Assembly: GCA_021160685.1 (NCBI GenBank)
Contig: JAGHCC010000408.1
Span: 1 to 6,261, forward strand
Source of the DNA: Desulfobulbaceae bacterium
Lineage (GTDB): Bacteria > Desulfobacterota > Desulfobulbia > Desulfobulbales > SURF-16
Direction of reading: 5' to 3'
DNA length: 6,261 bases
This document shows positions 1 through 5,722 of the stretch, piece after piece (position 1 is the first letter of the stretch; each line of letters begins with the position of its first letter). A program made the position numbers and the translations under genes. The notes beneath the pieces were generated by a model, which did not search any database, was not told the origin of the DNA, and saw nothing but the letters and a program-made list of their open reading frames with translations.

Positions 1-65
1 GTATTAATAGTTAAAAATACATTAACGTCTTGTTTTTTTGAATAAATATTCCGGATGGCATCGTC

Positions 66-1058
66 ATGGAAAGCATTTGCAGAACTGAACAGCATAATGT
101 GGGGTTCAATCCATCACCCCGTCGCATCAAAGCTTTGAATAATGATGCACATGAAGTGAAGCAGAAAAAGGGGTTTTCCCGCTTTATTGATGATGCCAGG
201 TTTTGGCAGCAGACCTATGATGCCCTGCCGGATATCATGTTTATTGTTGACAGGGAGTTCAGGATTATCCGCGCCAACAAGGCTGCCTGTGAATCTCTGG
301 GACCAGATGTGATCGGTCGAAAATGTTTTAAATTGATCTATGGTGTCGATGATCCCGTTGCCCTTTGTCCGGCATGCCAGGTTTTTCATTCCAACCAGCC
401 TGTTAAGGATGAAAAAAAGATTCATCATTTAGGAAACCGCTGGTATGAGGTGTCGGCTTATCCTATAAAGGACGATCATGATTTTGTCTGGCATAGTCTG
501 CATATTTTTCGTGATATTGACACATCTAAAAATATGGAAAGTCAGCTCCAGGAGCTTCAAATCAAGGATGTTTTGACCGGACTGCATAATCGCCGCCATT
601 TTAATGATATTTTTCAACGTGAATTTGATCTTGCCTCTCGGCGGATGTCAGGCCTTGTTCTTCTTGTCCTTAATTTAGATTCTTTTAAACAGGTTAACAA
701 TTTATTTGGTCATGAATTTGGTGATTTCGTTTTGACTGAATTTGCCCATCTTCTCCGAGGTCGAGTTCGTAAGACTGATATCTGCGCTCGTGTCGGCGGT
801 GAAGAGTTTGCCATTCTTCTGCCTGACGCTGACCTGACGGAAGGCGAGATGATCGCCCGTAATATTCATTCCCTTGCCGAGCAGTTTATTTATAACGATG
901 GAGATAAATGTCAACAGGTGACGGTCTCCATTGGTCTTGCTTCATTTAATGAAAATGAACCGCAGACCACTGATGAACTTCTTTCTTTTGCTAACCAGGC
1001 CCTGTTTGAAGCCAAGGAGTCTGGTCGGAATCGGGTGGAAATTTACATGAGCGAATAG
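66..1058 (+). CDS. PAS-GGDEF protein, diguanylate cyclase-like, possibly impaired catalysis
   Basis: A 330-residue cytoplasmic protein with no visible signal peptide or membrane segment. Residues about 45-155 form a PAS sensor domain (ALPDIMFIVD...RIIRANKAACE) with a Cys cluster at C87, C101 and C104 (CPAC), a pattern that could bind a metal or act as a redox switch. Residues about 165-328 form a GGDEF domain, starting at DVLTGLHNRR and ending AKESGRNRV. The signature GGEEF lies at 244-248, and an RxxD product-inhibition site (RKTD, 235-238) sits exactly five residues before it. Active members join two GTP into cyclic di-GMP. However, the first metal-binding Asp of the usual DxDxFK motif is Asn here (NLDSFK, N203), and FKxxND reads FKQVNN. 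Activity is therefore uncertain, and the protein could be a c-di-GMP receptor instead. The start is supported by GGATGG at 53-58, seven bases upstream. A strong terminator follows, so it is probably transcribed alone. The family call is secure; the activity is not. Confidence 0.93.
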   Translation: MESICRTEQHNVGFNPSPRRIKALNNDAHEVKQKKGFSRFIDDARFWQQTYDALPDIMFIVDREFRIIRANKAACESLGPDVIGRKCFKLIYGVDDPVALCPACQVFHSNQPVKDEKKIHHLGNRWYEVSAYPIKDDHDFVWHSLHIFRDIDTSKNMESQLQELQIKDVLTGLHNRRHFNDIFQREFDLASRRMSGLVLLVLNLDSFKQVNNLFGHEFGDFVLTEFAHLLRGRVRKTDICARVGGEEFAILLPDADLTEGEMIARNIHSLAEQFIYNDGDKCQQVTVSIGLASFNENEPQTTDELLSFANQALFEAKESGRNRVEIYMSE

Positions 1059-1088
1059 TTGGTTTTTCTGAAACAATGTGTGTTAAAA

Positions 1089-1117
1089 GGGTATGCCTTC
1101 AGGCATACCCTTTTTTT
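1089..1117 (+). terminator. Intrinsic terminator after the PAS-GGDEF gene
   Basis: A perfect 9-bp stem, GGGTATGCC (1089-1097) with GGCATACCC (1102-1110), closes a TTCA loop and is followed by seven T (1111-1117). The four A at 1085-1088 can extend pairing into the T-tract. This is a textbook rho-independent terminator, 30 bases after the stop of the PAS-GGDEF gene. It is only 14 bases ahead of the miaA Shine-Dalgarno, so it lies in the leader of any transcript that reads into miaA. Confidence 0.9.
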
Positions 1118-1131
1118 GTGACTCTTTATGT

Positions 1132-1138
1132 AAGGTGG
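1132..1138 (+). promoter_or_regulatory. Ribosome binding site deciding the miaA start
   Basis: AAGGTGG lies eight bases before the TTG at 1147. This favours TTG over the in-frame ATG at 1093, which is inside the terminator hairpin and would add 18 residues with no counterpart in the family. An in-frame GTG at 1135 overlaps this site and has no good site of its own. Confidence 0.65.
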
Positions 1139-1146
1139 AACATCCT

Positions 1147-2070
1147 TTGAAAGTAATTGTTCTCATCGGGCCCACGGCAGTGGGTAAGACAAGATTGTCC
1201 CTGGCCATTGCCGAACAGTTTCTGTGTGAAATCATCAATATGGATTCCATGCAGATTTACAGATACATGAATATCGGCACGGCAAAGCCGACTGCGACCG
1301 AACGGGCCCGTGTGCCCCATCATCTGATTGATTTTATTGACCCGGCCGAGGATTATCATGTTGCCCGCTATGTTGATGACGCAAACCGGGTCATGGACGC
1401 CGTATCCGGCAAAAACAGATTGCCTATGTTGGTGGGCGGCACCGGACTCTACCTGAAAGGCCTTGTGGAAGGACTGTTCGAGATACCACCCATTGCCGCA
1501 GAGATCAGGGAGCAGGTCAAACGGGATCTGCATGACAGGGGAAATCAGGAAATATATCAGGAATTACAACAGATTGATCCGGAAAGCGCTGCCAGGATTC
1601 ATCCCAATGACAGCCGGCGTATAAGTCGGGCCATTGAGATTTATCGAGCCACGGGCCTTGCCTGGTCGGCTCATTTGAAAGAGCAGAGAGAACAGGCTGT
1701 CCGTAAAGGATCTGATCTGGATACTCTAAAAATCGGCCTGACCCGTGACCGGGATATTCTCTATGAAAGGATCAATGAACGAACCCGGATCATGATCGAG
1801 CAGGGTTTGGTTGAAGAAGTGGAAAACCTGCTGGCCATGGGCTACGGAGCCGAGCTTAACTCAATGCAGTCCATCGGCTACAGACACATGGTCAACTATA
1901 TTCAGGGCCGGTGGGGCAGGGACGAGGCAATTCAACTTTTGGCACGAGACACCCGGCGCTACGCCAAACGGCAGTATACCTGGTTCAGGCGTGACAAGAA
2001 TATTCACTGGTTTGAGCCTGAGCAACAGAACGAAATTTTTACTCTCATTAAGCAGTTTTTGCCAAGGTGA
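1147..2070 (+). CDS. miaA: tRNA dimethylallyltransferase (MiaA)
   Basis: MiaA transfers the dimethylallyl group of DMAPP to N6 of A37 in tRNAs reading UNN codons, the first step to i6A and ms2i6A. From the TTG start the protein has 307 residues, normal for the family. Visible motifs in order (numbered from TTG) are: P-loop GPTAVGKT (8-15); DSMQIYRYMNIGTAKP with the presumed catalytic Asp (from 33); VPHHLIDFIDP; LVGGTGLYLKGL (95-106); DPESAARIHPNDSRRISRA, which contacts tRNA; NSMQSIGYRHM; and the C-terminal RRYAKRQYTWFRRD. All signature blocks are intact, so the enzyme should be active. The ATG at 1093 is a less likely start because it lies in the terminator stem. No hfq or mutL, its frequent neighbours in other bacteria, is next to it. 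It converges on the macro-domain gene with 55 bases between the stop codons and no convincing terminator there. A promoter is not evident between the terminator and the ribosome site, so read-through or a promoter inside the upstream gene is likely. Confidence 0.95.
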   Translation: MKVIVLIGPTAVGKTRLSLAIAEQFLCEIINMDSMQIYRYMNIGTAKPTATERARVPHHLIDFIDPAEDYHVARYVDDANRVMDAVSGKNRLPMLVGGTGLYLKGLVEGLFEIPPIAAEIREQVKRDLHDRGNQEIYQELQQIDPESAARIHPNDSRRISRAIEIYRATGLAWSAHLKEQREQAVRKGSDLDTLKIGLTRDRDILYERINERTRIMIEQGLVEEVENLLAMGYGAELNSMQSIGYRHMVNYIQGRWGRDEAIQLLARDTRRYAKRQYTWFRRDKNIHWFEPEQQNEIFTLIKQFLPR

Positions 2071-2125
2071 AGAGAGTCATGGAATTCATGATGTTTTTTT
2101 GTTTTTGTGGCAAAAATATTTACCT

Positions 2126-2644
2126 TCAGTTTTGTGATAAGGCCACTTCGTAGGCCTTTTTTGATTCCGGGTTGAAGCAGGTAAAAATTATTTTTTCAAG
2201 TTCGGGATTGCCGTCCAGGGCCTGTTGTGTTTCCTGAACCGCAATTCTTGCGGCCAGGTTTTTAGGAAAACCATACACTCCTGTGCTGATAGCAGGAAAG
2301 GCGGCGTTTTTTAAATTATTTTTTTTGATCAGCTCAAAGCAGCGCTTGTAACAATTTTTCAATCGTTCACTTTCCCTGTTCTCTCCACCCCGCCAGACCG
2401 GACCTACGGTATGAATGATATAGCGGGCTTTCAGGTTATAGCCCTTGGTAATTTTTGCCTCTCCGGTGACACAACCTCCCAGGGTTCTGCATTCCGCAAG
2501 CAACTCCGGACCGGCCATCCTGTGAATGGCCCCATCCACGCCGCCCCCGCCAAGAAGTGAATTGTTGGCGGCATTGATAATTACATCAACATCAAGTGAT
2601 GTAATATCGCCTTCATAGAGATCAATTCTGTCGTCGTTTCGCAT
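2126..2644 (-). CDS. Macro-domain protein, O-acetyl-ADP-ribose deacetylase (YmdB/MacroD type)
   Basis: A 172-residue protein made of a single macro domain, closely resembling E. coli YmdB in length and motif order. Visible motifs are GDIT (12-15), IINAANNSLLGGGGVDGAIH (22-41), AGPELLAEC, YIIHTVGPVWRGG and the phosphate-binding loop AFPAISTGVYGFP. N27 and D37 match the catalytic Asn and Asp of YmdB (N25 and D35). The family hydrolyses O-acetyl-ADP-ribose made by sirtuins and can remove mono-ADP-ribose from acidic residues; in E. coli YmdB also modulates RNase III. No sirtuin, ADP-ribosyltransferase or toxin gene is beside it, so the physiological partner is unknown. The ATG start is taken because stop codons lie close upstream; the GGAG at 2661-2658 is 13 bases away, rather far. 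A TATAAT at 2786-2781 on this strand may be its -10 box. It stands alone, convergent with miaA. Confidence 0.93.
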   Translation of the reverse strand: MRNDDRIDLYEGDITSLDVDVIINAANNSLLGGGGVDGAIHRMAGPELLAECRTLGGCVTGEAKITKGYNLKARYIIHTVGPVWRGGENRESERLKNCYKRCFELIKKNNLKNAAFPAISTGVYGFPKNLAARIAVQETQQALDGNPELEKIIFTCFNPESKKAYEVALSQN

Positions 2645-2752
2645 ATTATCTGTTTATCTCCACATTGTTTTCTAATTCACTTTACAGGCCCTTACTGGGA
2701 ATTCAGGAAGTTTTGCGACAACTTGTTAAGAACTATTGAATCAAGTTAAGCT

Positions 2753-2776
2753 AACTGGATACCCAGTTTCTTTTTT
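2753..2776 (+). terminator. Hairpin with T-tract, terminator-like, no assigned gene
   Basis: AACTGG (2753-2758) pairs with CCAGTT (2763-2768) around the loop ATAC and is followed on the + strand by T C and six T. The shape is that of a short intrinsic terminator reading rightward, but no rightward gene ends here, because the upstream gene runs leftward. It may block stray transcription toward surE, end an unseen small RNA, or form a 5' hairpin in the leader of the macro-domain transcript. Confidence 0.4.
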
Positions 2777-2780
2777 ATCG

Positions 2781-2786
2781 ATTATA
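2781..2786 (-). promoter_or_regulatory. Possible -10 box for the macro-domain gene
   Basis: On the - strand this reads TATAAT, a perfect sigma-70 -10 consensus, about 140 bases upstream of the macro-domain start. The region where a -35 box should be is a run of T with only TTTTTG at 2808-2803 (16-base spacer), so the -35 is weak. A transcript from here would begin near 2774 and carry the hairpin of 2753-2768 at its 5' end. Confidence 0.3.
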
Positions 2787-2817
2787 GTCTGGAATTCGAG
2801 ACAAAAAAACAAATAAA

Positions 2818-2839
2818 GTAACTATTCAGGTGGACCACC
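2818..2839. repeat. Degenerate copy of the element's end plus GGTGGACCACC palindrome
   Basis: GTAACTATTCAGG (2818-2830) matches GTAACTGTTCAGG (2862-2874), the left edge of the 194-bp element, at 12 of 13 positions and in the same orientation, 44 bases apart. It overlaps a perfect 11-base palindrome, GGTGG-A-CCACC (2829-2839). It may be the remnant of an older insertion or a partial duplication of the terminal repeat. Confidence 0.5.
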
Positions 2840-2862
2840 AAATTGGCCTAACCACCGTTCCG

Positions 2863-3056
2863 TAACTGTTCAGGAGTGCTCCATATCAGAGTCTACGCTT
2901 ACTTGGTTCATTCGGAGTCTCGTTCCTCGCTTACCTGGGGTTTTGAACGGTAAGCGCAGCGAAGCGTAGACTCCGTACTTGTACTATTCGAGAAGGCCAG
3001 GTAAGCGAGGAACGAGACTCCGAAATGGGACAAGATGGGGTGCTCCTGAACAGTTA
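2863..3056. repeat. 194-bp MITE/REP-like element with nested inverted repeats
   Basis: The ends are perfect 14-bp inverted repeats, TAACTGTTCAGGAG (2863-2876) and CTCCTGAACAGTTA (3043-3056), which match further inward at several positions. Both ends finish in TA, compatible with a TA target duplication, although TA is also part of the repeat itself. Inside are four variants of a unit of the type CGGAGTCT-n-CGCTTACC: unit 1 at about 2887-2906 (+), unit 2 at 2913-2938 (+), unit 3 at 2949-2975 (-) and unit 4 at 2997-3022 (-). Units 2 and 4 are perfect inverted repeats of 28 bp when flanks are counted (2911-2938 with 2997-3024). Unit 1 pairs with unit 3 over 12 bp (2889-2900 with 2962-2973). There is no reading frame for a transposase, so any movement would need an enzyme encoded elsewhere. 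MITE, or REPIN-type element mobilised by a RAYT, are the best analogies; the family is not identified. Confidence 0.8.
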
Positions 3057-3077
3057 GAGAAATAACAGGATCATTTC

Positions 3078-3839
3078 ATGTCTAAAAAACCTTTCATTTT
3101 GCTGACCAATGATGATGGCGTGCAGTCTCCGGGACTGCAGAGCCTGGCCGCTGCCATGAAAATAATCGGCCGACCGGTGATTGTTGCTCCTGATCGGGAC
3201 AATAGTGCGGCCAGTCACTCGTTGACTATGCACCGGCCTCTCAAGGTCTGCCGCCTTGAAGAAGATATCTATAGCGTGGACGGTACCCCGGCGGACTGTG
3301 TGACCCTTGCGTTAAGTAAAATTCTATCCAGCCCGCCGGATCTATTAGTATCGGGAATCAATCCTGGTGCAAATCTTGGCAATGATATCAGCTATTCCGG
3401 CACGGTTTCAGCGGCCAGGGAAGGGGCCATCCGTGGTATTCCATCCTTTGCCGTCTCCCTGGCCGGTAAAGAAAATTTTCGTTTTAAAACAGCGGCTGAT
3501 TTTGCCGGACAACTCGCCGTTTTGATTTTTAAACATGGGATGCCCGGAGAAACTCTGCTCAATGTCAATGTTCCCAATCTGGATAAGGCAAAAATCAAGG
3601 GGGTTAAAGTGACCCGGCAGGGTAGAAGACAATATAAAGGCGGGATCAAGGAAATCTCTGATCCCTGGGGTAGGCCATGTTTCTGGATCGGCGGTGGCAC
3701 ACCTACAGGGGACAGAGGGGAGGGGAGTGACTCCCATGAAATTCTTGAAAATTATATTTCCATCACACCGATTCATCTGGATCTGTCCAACTATGACGTC
3801 ATGACGGAATTGGAAGGCTTTGTTTATCATGAAAATTAA
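3078..3839 (+). CDS. surE: 5'/3'-nucleotidase SurE
   Basis: SurE is a metal-dependent cytoplasmic phosphatase of nucleoside 5'- and 3'-monophosphates, some also acting on short polyphosphate, linked in other bacteria to stationary-phase survival. The 253 residues equal the E. coli length. Visible motifs are: LLTNDDGVQSPGL with metal ligands D12 and D13; VAPDRDNSAASHSLT with S43; SVDGTPADCVTLAL; and LLVSGINPGANLGNDI with N95, followed by SYSGTVSAAREGAIRGIPSFAVS. The C-terminal part has the family's DPWGRPCFWIGG and ISITPIHLDLSNYD. The four metal-site residues correspond to D8, D9, S39 and N92 of the E. coli enzyme, so it should be active. The ATG is preceded by AGGA (3067-3070) at seven bases. 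The repeat element ends 21 bases before the start and would lie in the mRNA leader if the promoter is farther left. The last 11 bases overlap recJ, suggesting one operon. Confidence 0.96.
   Translation: MSKKPFILLTNDDGVQSPGLQSLAAAMKIIGRPVIVAPDRDNSAASHSLTMHRPLKVCRLEEDIYSVDGTPADCVTLALSKILSSPPDLLVSGINPGANLGNDISYSGTVSAAREGAIRGIPSFAVSLAGKENFRFKTAADFAGQLAVLIFKHGMPGETLLNVNVPNLDKAKIKGVKVTRQGRRQYKGGIKEISDPWGRPCFWIGGGTPTGDRGEGSDSHEILENYISITPIHLDLSNYDVMTELEGFVYHEN
3812..3817 (+). promoter_or_regulatory. Ribosome binding site deciding the recJ start
   Basis: GGAAGG inside the 3' end of surE lies 11 bases before the ATG at 3829. It is only two bases from the in-frame TTG at 3820, too close to serve it. 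The ATG is therefore preferred as the recJ start. Confidence 0.6.
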
Positions 3840-5583
3840 GCAGAGGCAGATTTTTTCACAGGTCTTCAGGAAGGCCGAAGAGCTTGGTCTCTCAAACCTT
3901 GCATGCCGTATTGTCGCCGGACGGGTTCATGATAGCGCTGGTCTGGAAAAAATAATTAGGCCCTCTTTGTCGTATCTTCATCATCCTGAAGGGTTGAAAA
4001 ACTGTGACCGGGCAGCGGATCGGCTGATTTGCGCCATCTCAAGTGATGAGAGAATCGGGATTATCACTGATTATGATGTGGACGGTATCACCTCGCATCT
4101 TGTTTTGCTTGAGTCGCTTGTGTTTTTTCAGGTAAACCCGGAAAGAATTGACCATTTTATCGGTCATCGCCTGGAGGACGGCTATGGAATTAGTGATAAT
4201 CTGACCCGCCGCATTCTTGAGAACAACGAACTGCCCGGGCTGATTGTTACCGCTGACTGCGGTTCAAGTGATGAAGAAAATATCAGCCGGCTGCAACGGG
4301 CGGGAATTGACGTCATTGTCACCGACCATCACGCCATCCCGGAAAACGGTGTTCCATCATCCGCGTATGCTGTGATTAACCCGATGCAACAGGATTGCTC
4401 CTATCCCGATAAAACGATTTCCGGTTGCATGGTGAGTTGGTTGCTGATGTGCCTGGTCAGAAACAGACTGATTAAGTCCGGCCGTCTGGGTCCGGATATT
4501 TTAAAACTGACCTTTCTGCTTGATTTTGTCGCTTTAAGCACTGTTGCCGACGCAGTTTCCCTGGCGAGTCCGGCCAACAGGGCCTTGATTAACAGCGGTT
4601 TGCAGATGATGAATACTCTTGCGCGGCCCTGCTGGAGAGCAGTCAAGAGATTGTCAGGCAAAAAAAGGGAACTCTTTAGCGTAGATGATCTGGGATTTCA
4701 GATAGGCCCGCGGATTAATGCCAGAAGCCGCATGGCTGATCCCTATGGCGCTTTTCACTTCCTTTCAGCAGAAGATGACCAAGGGGCTGATCGCTGGTTG
4801 GCCGTGCTGGAGCAGGACAACCAGGAGAGAAAAAAAATTGAACAGGAGATGCTGCAAAAGGCCCTGATCCAGGCAGAAAAAGTGGCAGGGGAAAATGCAA
4901 CAATTGTGGTGGCGGATGATACCTTTCATGCCGGAGTTCAGGGAATCGTCGCTTCAAGGCTGGTGGATCTGTACGGCCGACCGACCGTGGTGTTCAGCCC
5001 TGGCCGTGATCCCGAAAAATATTCAGGCTCTGCCCGTACTGTTGACGGAATCCATGTCCAGCAAGCCTTGCAGTTTGTCCATACACACGATTCCGGTTTG
5101 ATGCTCAGCTTTGGCGGCCATCGTGGCGCTGCTGGAATGCGAATTCGGCGGGACCGGCTGGGAGAATTTAGGGAAATCTTCGAACAGGCGGTTCGGATAC
5201 AGGCTGGAGAAAGAAAGCTCGGGCCGGTTGTTATGACGGATGGTGGACTGGATTTTTCTGAAATGTCCCTAGAGACCTTGGCGGAGATAGAAAATCTGGC
5301 TCCCTTTGGCCGGGAATTCGAGAATCCTGCTTTCGAAGGTGTTTTTACAGTTGAACGGCTCAGGCCGGTTGGCGCTGATCCGATTCATCTTTCCCTGGGC
5401 CTGTCCGGGCGGGGCAGGATTTTTCAGGCCATCTGGTTCCGGGCTTTGGAACGGGCCGGAGATCCGCTGCCGTTTCACAAAGGGGATCAGGTGCAGTGCG
5501 TCTACCGGCTTAGCGAAAACAAGTTTCGTGGCAAAACAACTCTCCAGCTTATTGTTCAATACGCAACAAGAGACATCTCGTAG
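3829..5583 (+). CDS. recJ: Single-stranded-DNA-specific exonuclease RecJ
   Basis: RecJ degrades single-stranded DNA 5' to 3' in RecF-type recombination, mismatch repair and base-excision repair. From the ATG it has 584 residues, against 577 in E. coli. The DHH core shows motif I TDYDVDGITS (from about 80), motif II VTADCG (141-145), motif III VTDHH (164-168), motif IV LLDFVALSTVADAVSL (from about 230) and IGPRINARSRM (292-302). The DHHA1 part shows FHAGVQGIVASRL (from 366), GSARTVDG (400-407) and GGHRGAAGM (429-437). The C-terminal OB-fold region carries LAPFGREFENPAF and NKFRGKTTLQLIV. All metal-binding Asp and His are present. Two motifs deviate from the usual forms: NARSRM for NAAGRM and FHAGVQGI for WHxGVxGI, which may mark a lineage subtype. 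It overlaps the surE stop by 11 bases, so translational coupling is likely. No mutS or ssb lies nearby. Confidence 0.95.
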   Translation: MKIKQRQIFSQVFRKAEELGLSNLACRIVAGRVHDSAGLEKIIRPSLSYLHHPEGLKNCDRAADRLICAISSDERIGIITDYDVDGITSHLVLLESLVFFQVNPERIDHFIGHRLEDGYGISDNLTRRILENNELPGLIVTADCGSSDEENISRLQRAGIDVIVTDHHAIPENGVPSSAYAVINPMQQDCSYPDKTISGCMVSWLLMCLVRNRLIKSGRLGPDILKLTFLLDFVALSTVADAVSLASPANRALINSGLQMMNTLARPCWRAVKRLSGKKRELFSVDDLGFQIGPRINARSRMADPYGAFHFLSAEDDQGADRWLAVLEQDNQERKKIEQEMLQKALIQAEKVAGENATIVVADDTFHAGVQGIVASRLVDLYGRPTVVFSPGRDPEKYSGSARTVDGIHVQQALQFVHTHDSGLMLSFGGHRGAAGMRIRRDRLGEFREIFEQAVRIQAGERKLGPVVMTDGGLDFSEMSLETLAEIENLAPFGREFENPAFEGVFTVERLRPVGADPIHLSLGLSGRGRIFQAIWFRALERAGDPLPFHKGDQVQCVYRLSENKFRGKTTLQLIVQYATRDIS

Positions 5584-5630
5584 AATGCTGGTAAAAGGTG
5601 TTTTTAAATTAGCTGTTTATCCGTTAAACA

Positions 5631-5678
5631 AATCCCCCTCAATCCCCCTTTAATAAAGGGGGAGGTTGGAGGTATACC
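5631..5678. repeat. AATCCCCC tandem repeat, CCCCCTTT/AAAGGGGG hairpin and GGTATACC palindrome
   Basis: AATCCCCC occurs twice, at 5631-5638 and 5641-5648. The second copy leads into a perfect 8-bp stem, CCCCCTTT (5644-5651) with AAAGGGGG (5655-5662), around AAT. Pairing continues imperfectly outward (AGGTTGGAGG against the first C-run), and the palindrome GGTATACC (5671-5678) follows. It lies between convergent recJ and alanine dehydrogenase genes. It lacks a proper T-tract on either strand, so termination is possible but unproven. C5TTT...AAAG5 sequences of this look occur as dispersed intergenic repeats in several bacterial groups, which I judge the likelier identity. Confidence 0.65.
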
Positions 5679-5722
5679 ACGATTTATTGAGAAGTGACGT
5701 TTGTCTCCGTGTCTCTGCGGGA

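Larger units (their letters stand above)
2645..3077. other. 433-base non-coding gap between the macro-domain gene and surE
   Basis: No protein-like reading frame is seen here on either strand. The left half (2645-2817) is AT-rich and holds a possible promoter for the leftward macro-domain gene and a hairpin followed by T residues at 2753-2776. The right half is filled by repeats: a degenerate end copy at 2818-2839 and the 194-bp inverted-repeat element at 2863-3056. A ribosome site AGGA (3067-3070) precedes the surE ATG by seven bases. No clear promoter for surE could be picked out. Confidence 0.8.

Noticed and set aside
1..65. Promoter for the PAS-GGDEF gene in the AT-rich first 50 bases
   Set aside because: Several weak -10-like strings exist (TAAATA near 43) but none has a good -35 at proper spacing, so no site is called.
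1093..1146. ATG at 1093 as the start of miaA
   Set aside because: It lies inside the terminator stem, has no ribosome site, and adds 18 residues without family counterpart. TTG at 1147 has AAGGTGG at a good distance.
2109..2124. GGCAAA/TTTACC hairpin between miaA and the macro-domain gene as a terminator
   Set aside because: Six weak pairs including a G-T wobble, and no T-tract after it on either strand.
1811..2137. Rightward 108-codon reading frame overlapping miaA
   Set aside because: It runs in another frame of the well-conserved miaA gene, and its translation resembles no protein family.
2863..3056. The inverted-repeat region as a CRISPR array or riboswitch
   Set aside because: The units are in both orientations, vary in sequence and have no regular spacers, so it is not CRISPR. 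No known aptamer core was recognised.
2863..3056. Assignment of the element to the IS66 family from its GTAAGCG-like motif
   Set aside because: The GTAAGCG sequence is internal, not at the ends, and no transposase or 8-bp target duplication is visible.
3408..3830. Leftward 140- and 102-codon frames opposite surE
   Set aside because: They are antisense to conserved surE codons and show no recognisable motifs.
5306..5653. Rightward 115-codon frame at the end of recJ
   Set aside because: It overlaps the OB-fold part of recJ in another frame and ends in the C-rich repeat; the composition is not protein-like.
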